From: Lobulomyces angularis
Lineage: Eukaryota; Chytridiomycota; Chytridiomycetes; Lobulomycetales; Lobulomycetaceae
Length of the DNA: 39,282 bases
Assembly (NCBI GenBank): GCA_027604685.1
Contig: JADHYX010000198.1
Location: forward strand, 1 to 39,282
Direction: 5' to 3'
In this document: positions 23,301 to 34,040 of the stretch, one piece after another
Layout of the letters: every line of letters starts with the position of its first letter
How positions within the stretch are numbered: position 1 is the first letter of the stretch
Notes under the pieces: generated by a model
The model's input: only the letters and a program-made list of their open reading frames with translations
What the model was told of the DNA's origin: nothing
Database searches by the model: none
Translations under genes and position numbers: made by a program

Positions 23301-24769
23301 AATCTATCTTTGAAAATTGAGAAAAGTATTTTTCAAATTTTGAAAGTGAATTGTCAACCATTTCCCAGAGTTGATTTGACATTAATATGCTCACTGCCTT
23401 GAAAAAGGAATCTAATCGGTTGTACCCTTTATCGGGATCAGGACTATTTGTAACAATTTGATACCATTGTTCCTTTGTTTCAAAAAACATATTGGTAATT
23501 GCAGGAATCCATCTGTAACGAAAAATTATTAAACAAAATTGTTAATTACTTACTCATTTAACAGTCTAACCTTAAATGACTGGCACTGGCTTTTTAAGAT
23601 CGTTAAAAACTGATCAATGGTAATGGGTAGCATTGCTTGATTAAAAACATCCATTGATATCAATTCAGTATTTTCGAATTTTGAATAAGTTTTCAACAAT
23701 TCCAACATTACAGAATTTGTAATATAAAGATTCTGCTCAATGTAATTTTTAATTGATAGTAAATTATCATGCCAAGGAACTGGCGCTCTTATAATTTGCG
23801 GAACATATTGCTCCTCAAAATAAGGAATACCTAATCTTTCTCTTTCATCTTCATCCATTAAGATGTAATTTACAATTGATTGGCGTAAAGCAGTTGTGTA
23901 TGTTTGATTAATCTCCTTAAGTAAGTCTTGTTTGGTTACCTGAAGTGATTCTGAGCAAATTAATTTTTTTGAAACATGGTTTTCAACCGCTTTCACAACA
24001 GCCTTTTCCATGGGAGCGATGGCAGAATCCGGTATACTTTTTTCTACATAAAACCAATAACGTCTTTCTGGAGACAACTGTTTTGCAGTGTTAATTGAAT
24101 CCAAATCAAAAGGGTCCAGTAATGATGGTTGGTGAACATTTGGCTTATATATTTTGTTTGGATATAATAAATTTTTTCTGGTTTCTGGTGATAAGGGTCT
24201 GCTTATGGGAAGTTCTTCCATAATTACATCACTAAAATAAAATCATTTGTTTAATTCTTTGTGATAATTAAGTTTTTTACCACTTCTTTGAGCTTGACTT
24301 TGGTCTTTTCAGAGACACGTTTTCTTCACCTAAAGATTTTAATTAAGCTTGGGAAGATAGTAATTTACCTGGAAAACTTCTTTTTCCTTGCAAATATTTA
24401 GCGTTTAAATCTACAGCAGTTGGAGTATAATTATTTCCGATCGAGTCTGATACCGTTCTTCTGTACTTTTCTTCTTTATATGGTGCTGCTTGTGTCCAAG
24501 AAAACTTTTTTAATAGCATTGGCAGTCCTGCAGTTTCCAAATCCTCAGGTGGCGGTTTAATCTTCAAAAAAATAAATGATGTCGAATATTTTTGTATTTA
24601 CCTCCGGTATTATATTATCACTATCTTTATTTGACGCTGTCCAGTCCATCATAAACTTCTCATGCGGGTATGGAAGTTGTTCAAACTTCAGTTTAGGTTT
24701 CTAAATAAAGTTAATTATTAAATAATTTGTTCTCAGTTTTTTTTGATTTATCAATACGTCTGTTGGCAT
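11383..24769 (-). CDS. DNAH7: Axonemal inner-arm dynein heavy chain, DNAH7 type (4038 aa)
   Basis: ATP-driven motor of single-headed inner-arm dynein. Minus-strand exons: 24769-24758, 24700-24602, 24561-24369, 24329-24281, 24231-23554, 23512-22924, 22876-22698, 22655-22289, 22238-21414, 21364-20773, 20723-20229, 20173-19842, 19798-19666, 19624-19060, 19005-18983, 18924-17820, 17773-16921, 16877-16471, 16426-14928, 14875-14193, 14143-13476, 13427-13312, 13260-12839, 12791-12111, 12063-11946, 11869-11457, 11403-11383. All phases agree. Walker A loops: AAA1 GPAGTGKT (20277-20254), AAA2 GFPWSGKT (19295-19272), AAA3 GPTGTGKS (18109-18086), AAA4 GVGGSGRQ (16971-16948). The stalk and microtubule-binding tip lie in exon 19 (about 16160-15235). 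The C-terminus carries [15 protein letters not shown]. The [17 protein letters not shown] block and an EF-hand-like loop at 17235-17200 favour DNAH7 over DNAH3/12. The 4-codon first exon is the least certain part. Confidence 0.95.
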
Positions 24770-25534
24770 TTCATGTAAATTTCTACTTGATAAGAAATAT
24801 TAACTTTTACAGATTTAAAAAAAAAAAAATTTTCGCGATTGAACAAAAAAAAAATATCAGCAAGGAATACATACGACTAAAAATAATATATATTAAATTC
24901 GATATCCAGTAGTAACAAATCTAATTCCTTTAAAGATAGGTTTAACTTCCTTTTATATTGCTTAATAGCTGTTATTTTTTAATAACCCACATTACTATTG
25001 AAGAATAAAGTGAAAATAAGAGGAGAGAATAGAATTTATCAAAAATGTTAATAAAATGTAAGTTACAAAAAAGGGAAATTTGTCATTGTAGAGTTGAATG
25101 TTTGTTACAAAAAGATTTAAAGTTATCATCCCTTATCATCCTATTTTGGAGTTGCAGTCCTTCTTAGTAAGTTTTATCATTTCATGTTTATTGTGGCTAG
25201 TTCATTTAGTTTATTAAATGAGAAGGACAACAAAAAGTGGTGTACACAATTAAATGAAAAAATTATTGCTGCAAAAATTCTTCAAAAGTTCAGCATCAGA
25301 TATATATTGGCCAAAATAAATTAAGCTGGTGCGGAAAGTAATTGGTTGGGAATCTTTAACCGCAAAATTTAATATGTAATAACTATACAGTTCTTCAATG
25401 GTGTAGTTTGAATAATTTTCAGCAAACTTCGAAGTGGGCCAAGGCAATTAAATAATGTTGTTGGTTGAAATTAAAATATAATTCCTAAGTGAGATGTATA
25501 TTTGGTTACTTCGTCGTTATGGTATTTATTAAAT
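24770..25534. other. Spacer between the dynein and a small minus-strand gene
   Basis: Contains the dynein promoter region. A minus-strand frame at 25447-25250 (65 codons; includes FAENYSNYTIEELYSYYI and FRTSLIYFGQYISDAELL) has protein-like composition but no Met, so it would have to be a 3' exon or a gene remnant. I could not connect it to any upstream exon in phase. Nothing else is supported. Confidence 0.4.
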
Positions 25535-25923
25535 TCAAAGTGAACGAGGACCAGCAGCCTCAACTCCCCATTCTACTTTATCGCCTTTCCCATTTGAAGT
25601 TGAAAACGCTTTCGACAAAAAATCAGTATTTGGTTCATCCACTTCCACTTGCCTTCATTTGTTGAATTTAGATTTCTGTAACTCGCAAACACTCAGTATA
25701 GCTGTGCGGTTAAACTTTTTACATCTTTCAGTTCAGTTAAGGTAATCTCATTTCATTCAATTTTTGCAAGTACCTTTCACTTTTGATGGATGTTGCTTTT
25801 CCCACTTCCCTTTTCTTCAATTCTGCAAAAGGAATTTTAAGGTGAAGAATCCAGTGCAAAAATAATTGTTAACTCCTACTCATTGCCAAATGTCATTATT
25901 TCCTTTTTATAAAAATGGAACAT
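25535..25923 (-). CDS. Small unassigned spliced gene (5' end uncertain)
   Basis: The last exon, 25652-25535, reads QVEVDEPNTDFLSKAFSTSN, then GDKVEWGVEAAGPRSL, and stops; this is clearly protein-like. It joins in phase (donor AG-GTACTT, acceptor AATGAAG) to an exon ending at 25774 that encodes REVGKATSIKSE. The first part is unclear. One option is an ATG at 25923 (MFHFYKKEIMTFGNE, donor GA-GTAGGA) joined to a late acceptor (GAAGAAAAG). The strong acceptor CTTTTGCAG at 25823 would need a phase-1 exon that I cannot find. I do not recognise the product. It is divergent from the RhoGEF gene, about 300 bp away. Confidence 0.45.
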
Positions 25924-26230
25924 TGGCCAAAAAATAACTTGTTTACTTCCTCACTGCGTGCATGTACACACATACAATAAAAAACAATTTTTGATCAATC
26001 AAGGTAACAAAATTGAGGTGTGATTATTGCAGTCATTCTATTTCATTCAGACTAATTGTAGCATCCTGTTTCTATTGAAAGCGAAAAGATAAGATATCAT
26101 TACATTTACATTTAAGTTTGTGATGTATTTCATGAAAAATAAATTATCAAAAATATTTTAATAAAAAAATTAATTTCAATACCCACAAAGCTCGCAATAA
26201 CAAAATATAAAACAAAAAAAAATAAATAAG
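25924..26230. other. Divergent promoter spacer
   Basis: Lies between the putative start of the small minus-strand gene and the RhoGEF ATG. It is AT-rich without coding potential. It is probably a shared upstream region, but no specific element could be identified. Confidence 0.5.
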
Positions 26231-28013
26231 ATGAGTTCCGATAACGTTAATGAAAAGAACTACACAACTCAAACTGTTATCTCTCAACTATATTCGTATG
26301 CTTTTCCTTCTGTTAATTTTTATCTTTTTTTAGATTGCAAAACTCTACTTTCCCAGAAAATTTAAATCCTCCATTTCTTAAATCACCTTTGTATTCAACT
26401 GATGCGATGGTTTTATTGTGTCCTCATTTGATTGATTCAATTTCTGGTTCCCTTCCTCCAGTAATTTTTCTTTACTAAAGTTAAAACTAAAAACGTTTTT
26501 TTTTAAATTATGTGAATCCCAATTAGGATGCTTACGAATGGGTAGTTTTAAAATTATGGTTTTTTCAAATCTTTTTTCTTTTCATAGGATTCTGTAGTAG
26601 TGACTGTAACAAAGGAGGAAGCCAGGCTAGAACGGAAAACGGAGGAAGAAGAAGCTTTAGCAAGAGAAAAAACAAGCTCTATATGTAACAACTTAGAAAA
26701 AGATAAGCGAGGTATAGCTAAATTTGTATCTCTTAATTTACTTTTTTAGGACATATTGTTTCAGAGTTGTATAAAACGGAGAAAAATTATGTTCGCGATT
26801 TAGATATTATCATGAATGTAATATCATACTATTGTTTTTCTATTTTTATTATCTGTGATTATTCTAGGTATTTCGAAGAAGATTGATGGACGAGCAAATA
26901 ATTCCCGAGATTACTGCCAAAAATGTATGCCCATATTTCAAGTTCTTATTTTTTAATTTTGTAGATTTTCGACGGAATGGATGAATTATTCGAACTACAT
27001 ACTTTGTTTGTTAGTAAATTAGAAGACCTACTTGCAGTTGATAAATGGTCGACCGAGAAAACTGCAATAGGGAAGCTATTTTCAGACCTGGTATCTAAAA
27101 AGAAATTGTTACTTTTAAGAGTTAAAGTTTTTAGCGGGAAAGTTTTGATCGCAGTTATGCAGTATTTATTGATTCCTATAATTTGTCGCAAAAGGAGATG
27201 AAAGGATTAGAAAGCGACAATCCTGCCTATAAATCTTTTATATCAGTAACTAGTATTAAAATAATATTTTTTAATAAATTGTTTTGTAACTGTTTAGGAA
27301 TTAAGTAAATTGAAAGAAGCCAATAGGCAAAATCTAAAAGAATTGTTAATTACACCAATTCAACGTACCACTAGATATCACTTGTTTTTAAAGGATTTGG
27401 AAAAACATACTCCAGATGACCACCCTGATAAAAGGGATCTTAGTGAAGCCTGGGCATCGATGACTAGTTTGGCGAAATTAGTGAACGACAAAAAACGGTC
27501 GGAAGAAGAAAGAACTGGTTTATTTGAAGCTTTCGAACAAACTAAAAATTGTCCTGCTACTCTAATTTCCGCCAAACGAAGAATGATTTTTAGTGTTGAT
27601 GTACTTGATATAAAATCCAGTAAAAGTTTTCACTTGTTTTTATGCAGTGATCTTTTACTTATTACGAGTAACATTAACGTATCCAGAATAACAGGGTTAA
27701 TTGGGAAAGGAAATGAAGACAAGTTGTATAAATATGTTTCACAGCCTTCGCTGTTAAATATTCACATCGAGGATGCACCAGATAGTATGGATACTTAATT
27801 TATTTTATTTTTTTTTTATAACTTTTTTTTTAAGATGCAATAAAAATTGTAGCAAATGGACCAGGTCTAACTGAATCTTCATCAAATTTAGATGCTATTC
27901 CTGGTCAGGTCTTGTACACCTTTAAATTTGAAGGATATGAAGCTTTAAAAAATAAAAAAAACTTTATTTTAACATTTGAGTCTAGTGTAAAATCTTGTAT
28001 GGAAGGAAAATAA
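26231..28013 (+). CDS. RhoGEF (DH-PH) protein, 452 aa
   Basis: Guanine-nucleotide exchange factor for a Rho-family GTPase, acting on the actin cytoskeleton at membranes. Exons: 26231-26295, 26334-26460, 26527-26541, 26588-26711, 26750-26817, 26868-26924, 26965-27090, 27135-27245, 27298-27784, 27835-28013. The DH domain begins near residue 111 with SELYKTEKNYVRDLDIIM (conserved region 1). It includes RESFDRSYAVFIDSYN and the key helix LLITPIQRTTRYHLFLKDLE (conserved region 3). A PH-like domain follows (RMIFSVDVLDI, FHLFLCSDLLLITS) and runs to the short C-terminus. The N-terminal 110 residues are unassigned, with a charged helix before DH. A 15-base micro-exon (DAYEW) is needed only if both flanking introns are real. 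The target GTPase cannot be told. Confidence 0.88.
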
Positions 28014-28407
28014 AACCCCCTTGTTTAAAATCAAAACTCTTCTCTTTTTTTGTTAAAATATTGTGAGATGATATTTTATGTAGCTGTAATAATTCCAATA
28101 CCCTATACTTTAAATTTCATGTAAGCTACTATTTCTGTTGCTTTTACTTTATACTGCACAGAACTTCACTATAATAATGGATATTGTTCCCAGTTTTTAT
28201 ATAACTTCCAATGAAAATGGGAAGATGTGATTTATAAGTTGCTTGAATAAAATAAAATATTCCTTGGTGTTGCATGGCTGTTGCAAGGGAATGGTGCAAA
28301 TCTATTTCCAATTATCCCCCTCTAAGGGAATCACTATTAGATGAATGTTTAGATACTTTCTTCATTATTATCTTGCCATTTTGCTTTATCCACATGTTAA
28401 AAAAAAA
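28014..28407. other. Intergenic
   Basis: Lies between the RhoGEF stop and the chosen PUS1 start. It includes an upstream in-frame ATG at 28345 that would add a 21-residue hydrophobic leader to PUS1. Otherwise no gene, repeat or RNA structure stands out. Confidence 0.5.
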
Positions 28408-30265
28408 ATGGATAAAAAAACTGAAGAATTATTTAATATCAATCAACAAATAAAAAAAACAAGAGGAAAAACCATTATTCAATTGGATGAAACCGGCGAA
28501 ATAGTTGAACGATTTCCGAAACACAGAGTGGCCATTTTAATCGGTATTTGAATTTTTAACTATTACCTGTCATTCAATGTGATTGAAACAATTTAGGATA
28601 CATTGGCAAATGTTACTATGGACTACAGTACGATCAGAACTTCCCGACTATTGAAAAATCAATTTTTTCTGCTTTAGTTAAATCAAAATTGATTCTTCCT
28701 TCCAACTCTGATAATCCTACTAGAAGTGGTTTAAATAGGGCTGGCAGAACAGATAAAGGTAAATAAAAATATTCAAGTCGTTAATAATTAATTTTGAAGG
28801 TGTGTCTGCTATAAGAAACCTAATTTCGTATTATCTTAAAACCTTAATGTTTTTTTATTTTGTTAACGACATTACTTTTTTTATTTAGAATTAAAATAAT
28901 GTTACCTCCCGAAAAATCTATTTCTGAATTAATTGATCTAATTAATTCAAATTTGGCCGATGACATAAAGATTTGGGATATTATTCCAACAACCCATAAA
29001 TTTGATGCGGTAAATTGATTAATTAATTATTTGTTTATTTATATTAAAAAATAGCGTGTGATGTGTGATTCCAGAAAGTATGAATATTTGTTACCTACCT
29101 CATGCTTAGTTACCCCTTCACGAGAAACGTTTTACCACTATGAAAATAATTACTTTTCAGAAAAATACTTAAATTCTAATGCTGTCATAAGTGAAAATAT
29201 TGGGTTTTTTGATACTGTTGAAACGAAAATATTGTCGAAAAGTGAAAGCTACCGTTACAGAGTAGACGATTTCAAATTGTCACTTTTTAACGAATGTATA
29301 GAATTGTACAAAGGTTAGCTAAAGATTTAATTTTATTGTTTAGTTCTGTAACAAGGTACTCGAAATTTTTGGAATTTCACCTCTGGAAAAGAATATGCAG
29401 AAAAAACATGCGTTAGATATATTATTGAAAGCTTTGTCTCTAAACCTTTTTTAATTGAAGGGAGAGAATTTATTAGAATTGGTTTTCATGGGCAATCATT
29501 TTTATTAAATCAAATAAGAAAAATGATAGGTATAGTCCTAAATTAGTTTTAGTTAAATTAAACGTTATTTTACTTTAGGGTTTGCTATAGTGTTAACAAA
29601 GGTTGTGTCAAATGGTATACGTTAATTAACTTTTTATTAGGTTAAAGCTGATATTAAATCTATTTTCCCGCAAGCCTTTAATAAAGTAAAGTTGAATATT
29701 CCTAAGGCGCCAGGTAACTAATTCTGGGATTTAACTAAAAAATTATACAATAGCCTTGGGTTTATGGATGGAGGAAGCTATGTTTAAAAAATATAACGAT
29801 GAAGACGAATTAGAAGATAATATTGCTTCAGAAAAACTGTTAAGTGAAAGGCAAATTAGACGGCAGTGTGAAAATGAATTTAAGAAAATAAAGAAATTTA
29901 GTAAAAGGGTGATAGCGAATCGTGATCCTATTAATTTTGAAAAGGCCAAGGTTTGCAATACAAAAATATTTATTGAAAAATTGCTTTAGGAAAAAATATT
30001 GGATTTTAAAAATCATTTAATTAATGAGGAAATTTTTTTGGAAGATTTGAAATCTAATATTTTTGATAAATTCAACGTGCTTTTAGACAATAATAGTTTT
30101 TTCTTCTTGAACTACTTAAATTTTAAGGGAAACTCAAATGCAGAGGGCTCAAGTCCTTCAGAAAAAAAAGTCATATATGAATTTTCCATTTTGAATTTAA
30201 AAGGTCTTAAATTTAAAGGCTGCGAAAATGATGGGTTTGTTGATCCGAGAAGAACACTTTTTTAA
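28408..30265 (+). CDS. PUS1: tRNA pseudouridine synthase, PUS1/TruA family (482 aa)
   Basis: Isomerises uridines in tRNA (and some other RNAs) to pseudouridine; nuclear and/or mitochondrial in fungi and animals. Exons: 28408-28543, 28597-28758, 28800-28827, 28889-29009, 29055-29313, 29356-29529, 29579-29601, 29641-29713, 29754-29950, 29990-30265. Markers: VAILIGYIGKCYYGLQY, catalytic-Asp motif GRTDKGVSA split across intron 2, KYEYLLPT, TRNFWNFTSGKEY, FIRIGFHGQSFLLNQIRKMIG, and IPKAPALGLWME, all characteristic of PUS1. Starting at 28345 instead would add MFRYFLHYYLAILLYPHVKKK, possibly an organelle-targeting leader, so the two starts could serve two locations. After the catalytic domain there is a long charged C-terminal extension ending VDPRRTLF. 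Two exons are only 28 and 23 bases. Confidence 0.93.
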
Positions 30266-30400
30266 TGCATTAGTTATCACTTTCAGTTCCAATTATTGTT
30301 TATCTAGAATTATTCATTGAGTTAAATTTAATATTTCTTCCAAGCTTCCTTTTTTTGTAGTATCTCTAATTGAAAAACAAAAAAATTTTTTTAGCTTTGT

Positions 30401-32355
30401 ATGAACACTCCATTATTGATCAATCAACTACAACAAAAGAAAGCTTATCCAGCGTCAGTTAGCACAATACAAGATATTGTTGTGAAGCAAACTCACATAT
30501 CGCTGGTCTTTATATTAGATGAAATAGTTTACAAGATAAAGAAGAACATTAACTTTGGTACCGCAATTTTTTAAATTGAACTATAGTTAATTTAGTGCAT
30601 AGGATTTGTAGATTATTCTGACCTTGAAAAACGGAAGCATTTCTGTGAGGAAGAATGCTTACTGAATAAAAGACTAAGTCAAGAAGTTTACTTGGGAGTT
30701 GTTGAAATAAGATGTGATGACAGTAATAATTTGTACATTGAAACTTCTGATAACTCCTTAAAGTTAGTCGAATATGCTGTTAAAATGAAACGGTAACTCA
30801 AATTTTTTTTTTTTGAGTTTAATAATTTATTGTAGTTTAAATGAGGAGGATTCACTTTTGCATCAAGTTAATAACAACGTTGTCAATGATGCAGATGTAA
30901 TGAGGTTATCAAAATTTGTATCCGATTTTCACATGAATGCAGTTAACTCTGATGAAATTACTAAAGAAGCTAGTTTTGCAAACTTTAAATTTAATGTTGA
31001 AGAAAATTTTATTCAAACAGAAATTCACATGGCTGGTGATACTCAAATTATTGGTGAAGAAGTCTTTATTTACTTGAAAAACAACAGCAAAAAGTATCTC
31101 GATTATTTTGAAAAACTGATTTTAAAGCGAGAGCAACAAGGTTTAATGAAGGACTGCCATGGTGATTTACGACTAGAACATGTATTTATAGAGTTTCATT
31201 TTGTTATAAATTCTTCTTAGGTATACCTGATGGGAGAGGATAGGAAGATACAAATTATTGATTGTATTGAATTTAACAAAAGGTTTAGATATTCTGATCC
31301 GTTATTGGATGCAGCATTTTTATATATGGATTTTTTGAAAAAAGGTCATCCAGATTTTGGATGTCTTTATAAAAACTCCTATTTTAAATGCCTTAAAAGC
31401 ATTGACGTTGAAGAAGAAAATCTTTTTCAGTTTTATGCCATTTACAGGGCGATTGTTAGAGCGAAAGTTTCTGCATTTAAAGCATTTGATGAAAATTGTC
31501 CAGATATGGAAAAACTTTCTTGTATCGGCAGTTCACGGTTATACTGGCATCTGGCTCTTGACTTGATGAGAAACTTGAATGCAAAAAATCAAAAAAAAAG
31601 TGTGATTTTGGTAACGGGGTTGCCAGGTAAAGAAATCTTGTATATATGGTTAATCCATATAATACTGTAACAGGTTCCGGAAAATCAACAATAGCTAATT
31701 ATATTCAAAACCTTTTCGGCGAAAAAAATTGTGCTTTAATTCGAACGGACTTTGTCAGAAAATTTTTAGGTATTTTACATTGTTATACAATACATCTAAA
31801 GAATTATTAAGGTGGTTTCAATAATTTTGAGGAAATGATAATGAAAAAAGGAGATAAGGAGTTATACACCAAGGATTTTTCGAAAAAAACGTACTCTGAA
31901 TGTTTAAATTTAGCAAGACAAAATTTGACTGAAAAAAATTTGGTAGTTGTAGATGGAACTTTTAACAATTTTGAAGATTTGATGAATTTTGAGAATTTAG
32001 GTACTTAATGACTTATTTTTTTCTTAAATTGTTTTGTTTAAAAATAAAGTCGAAGAATTTGAAGGGGATATAAACTTTTACATTATCGAGGTTAAAGTTT
32101 TTGATAAGTCTGTTCTAGAATCTAGGATACTTGAAAGAAAAAACGATATATCTGACGCAAATTTAGGTTAACACTGTGTATTTCTTAATTATTTAAATTT
32201 TTTTTTTTTTCGTCTGATTTCTTGTAGAAATTTTGCATTTAATGGAAAGAAACTTTAGAACAGTTAACAAAAGTTTTACTTTAAACAATAGTAACCTTTT
32301 GAATGAAACAAAAATTAATTGTTTTAAGCTACTAAGTGAATTAGAGTTGTTGTGA
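30401..32355 (+). CDS. Aminoglycoside-phosphotransferase-like plus P-loop kinase fusion (542 aa)
   Basis: Exons: 30401-30557, 30603-30792, 30836-31181, 31221-31626, 31674-31769, 31812-32000, 32050-32166, 32228-32355. The N-terminal half (to about residue 350) matches the COG2187-type APH-like family: VYKIKKNINFGFVDYSDLEK, HFCEEECLLNKRL, the catalytic-loop motif CHGDLRLEHV (about 222-231) and IIDCIEFNKRFRYSDPLLDA. The C-terminal half is a COG0645-type kinase with Walker A GLPGSGKST split by intron 4, then IRTDFVRK and LVVVDGTF. This two-domain fusion is known to me as a bacterial protein of uncharacterised substrate, so horizontal acquisition followed by intron gain is plausible. The substrate is unknown; the name does not imply drug resistance. 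It is convergent with pantothenate kinase, with 136 bp between stops. Confidence 0.88.
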
Positions 32356-32491
32356 ATAAGAAAATATTCATTAGTTTAAAGAGATCGTAGCAGCAAAAAA
32401 GACTTCTAAAATATTACATAACACTTTAAATTTATCAGTCATGTTCTAATTTTTTTGGAGTACTTTAATAATTTAGTGAAGTGTCACTGCA

Positions 32492-33985
32492 TTATGACAA
32501 CAGCGTTCCTAATGCACCAAAATACCTTAATAACAAATAATAATAAAGATAATTGAAATTATATGAGGTATTTACCCTTCGTGCTTCAAAAATAACGCTA
32601 ACGTTTAAACAAGGAGGATAAAAAATCACAAATAATTAATAATTTCAATACCTTTGGTTTTTCCGCCGGACCAAAATTTAGTACCATCGGAGAAGGCTTT
32701 TTGTGAGATTTCATTTTTTCTCAAAAAATTTCCTGCATAAAAAATATTTTCAATTGAATGCTCCTTTGCCAAGAGTGTACTAATTTGACCAATATTGTTG
32801 GTAACCATGTGAAGTAAACCTAGATAAAGATTTATATTGTTAAAATATACAAAAAAAAGATCTGGTTTACCTTTACAAACATCTGCATCAGTAAAATTTT
32901 TACAATCATCGTCTAAATTTAATGAGGTTATTTTTGCAAAAAATGATGCAGTCATATCTGGGTTTAGTCCTGCATAACTGTTGCCTCCATAAATATCCCC
33001 TACCGTCATATCTACTTTTGATTCTTTTCCTAAACTGCACAATTCTATAGCCTCTTCAAATGATTTTGCTTGTGTCAACAATTTAGCCAAACCCCAAAAC
33101 GTTCCACCACCTAATCCAGATCCTAGTTTTTTTTGAACTACAGTTATTAATTCAAAAAAATTGATACCTGAAATTCTTTGAAAACTTTCTTCATTTTCTA
33201 CTTTAACAATTGAGACACCGGTTCCAACGTTGACTAATAAATACGGAAACAAGTTATTTCTTACACCATTGGGAATATCTCCATTAATAAAATTACAAAA
33301 ACGTTTTTTCCCCTCATCATCAAATTCAAAAGCTTCGTCATCTACCCGATTCAACAAAAAATTCAACCCTTTAATCAAGGATTTGATTTCATCTATTTTA
33401 CATATTTCTATTCCAAGGCCTTTGGCATTTTTAAACTCTTCTTCAAATTTATAACTGCCGCCACCTTATCAATTGAACATTAAATCAAACTAAAGTAAGG
33501 TACCAGTTGCATTAACAGAAGTTCCAATTTCCTTCACCAATGAATTGGATAAAATCATTTGAATGGCTGAGTGCATCCTTCTGGTCTCGAAAACAATAAA
33601 GTGAAATGTTCCTAGCAAAAATTAAAATACATATTTCATAATAAAAAAAATAGAAAAATTTAAAATTACGCTACCGTTGTTAAATTTAAAAGATAAATGT
33701 TTATCTCTTTTTCCAGTTGAGCCATATTCTGTTTTGGTTTTAATAAAATCTACCAGCATCGATTTCAAGTTATTTTCTTCTTGATAAAAAACAATTTTTG
33801 TCAAAGTTCCACCTAAGGTAATTTTCAACAATTAAAGAAAGCTAGTTAAAACTTAACATTTTTTACAAAAAAAATTGCGAAAAATGCGCATAATCAATAA
33901 ATGAACAATAGTATTACAAATATATTTTAATAAAGACCGTACCAATATCTAATCCAAATGTTCCATTTACAGTGGTAGTTCCCAT
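32492..33985 (-). CDS. PANK: Pantothenate kinase (eukaryotic type II)
   Basis: ATP-dependent phosphorylation of pantothenate, the first and controlling step of coenzyme A synthesis. Exons on the minus strand: 33985-33943, 33812-33675, 33611-33504, 33464-32871, 32819-32652, 32597-32576, 32525-32492; 368 residues, the usual core size. Features: phosphate loop LDIGGTLTK (split by intron 1), ATGGGSYKFEEEF with the probable catalytic Glu, LLVNVGTGVSIV, GSGLGGGTFWGL, VGDIYGGNSYAGL, TNNIGQI, YAGNFLRKNE, and the C-terminal HEGYFGALGTLLS. The last two exons are tiny (22 and 34 bases); without them the protein would end early in intron sequence. Feedback control by acyl-CoA is known for the family but cannot be judged here. 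It shares a 55-bp divergent upstream region with RAD17. Confidence 0.95.
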
Positions 33986-34040
33986 TTTGAAATTTTCAAA
34001 GTTTAACCAAAAACCCTAATGCAGATACTTTTGATATGAA
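33986..34040. promoter_or_regulatory. 55-bp bidirectional promoter region between PANK and RAD17
   Basis: The two start codons face away from each other with only 55 bases between them, so both promoters and 5' UTRs must overlap each other or the opposite gene. A 15-base palindrome, TTTGAAA-T-TTTCAAA, occupies 33986-34000, touching the PANK start codon. Whether it binds a factor is unknown. Confidence 0.5.
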
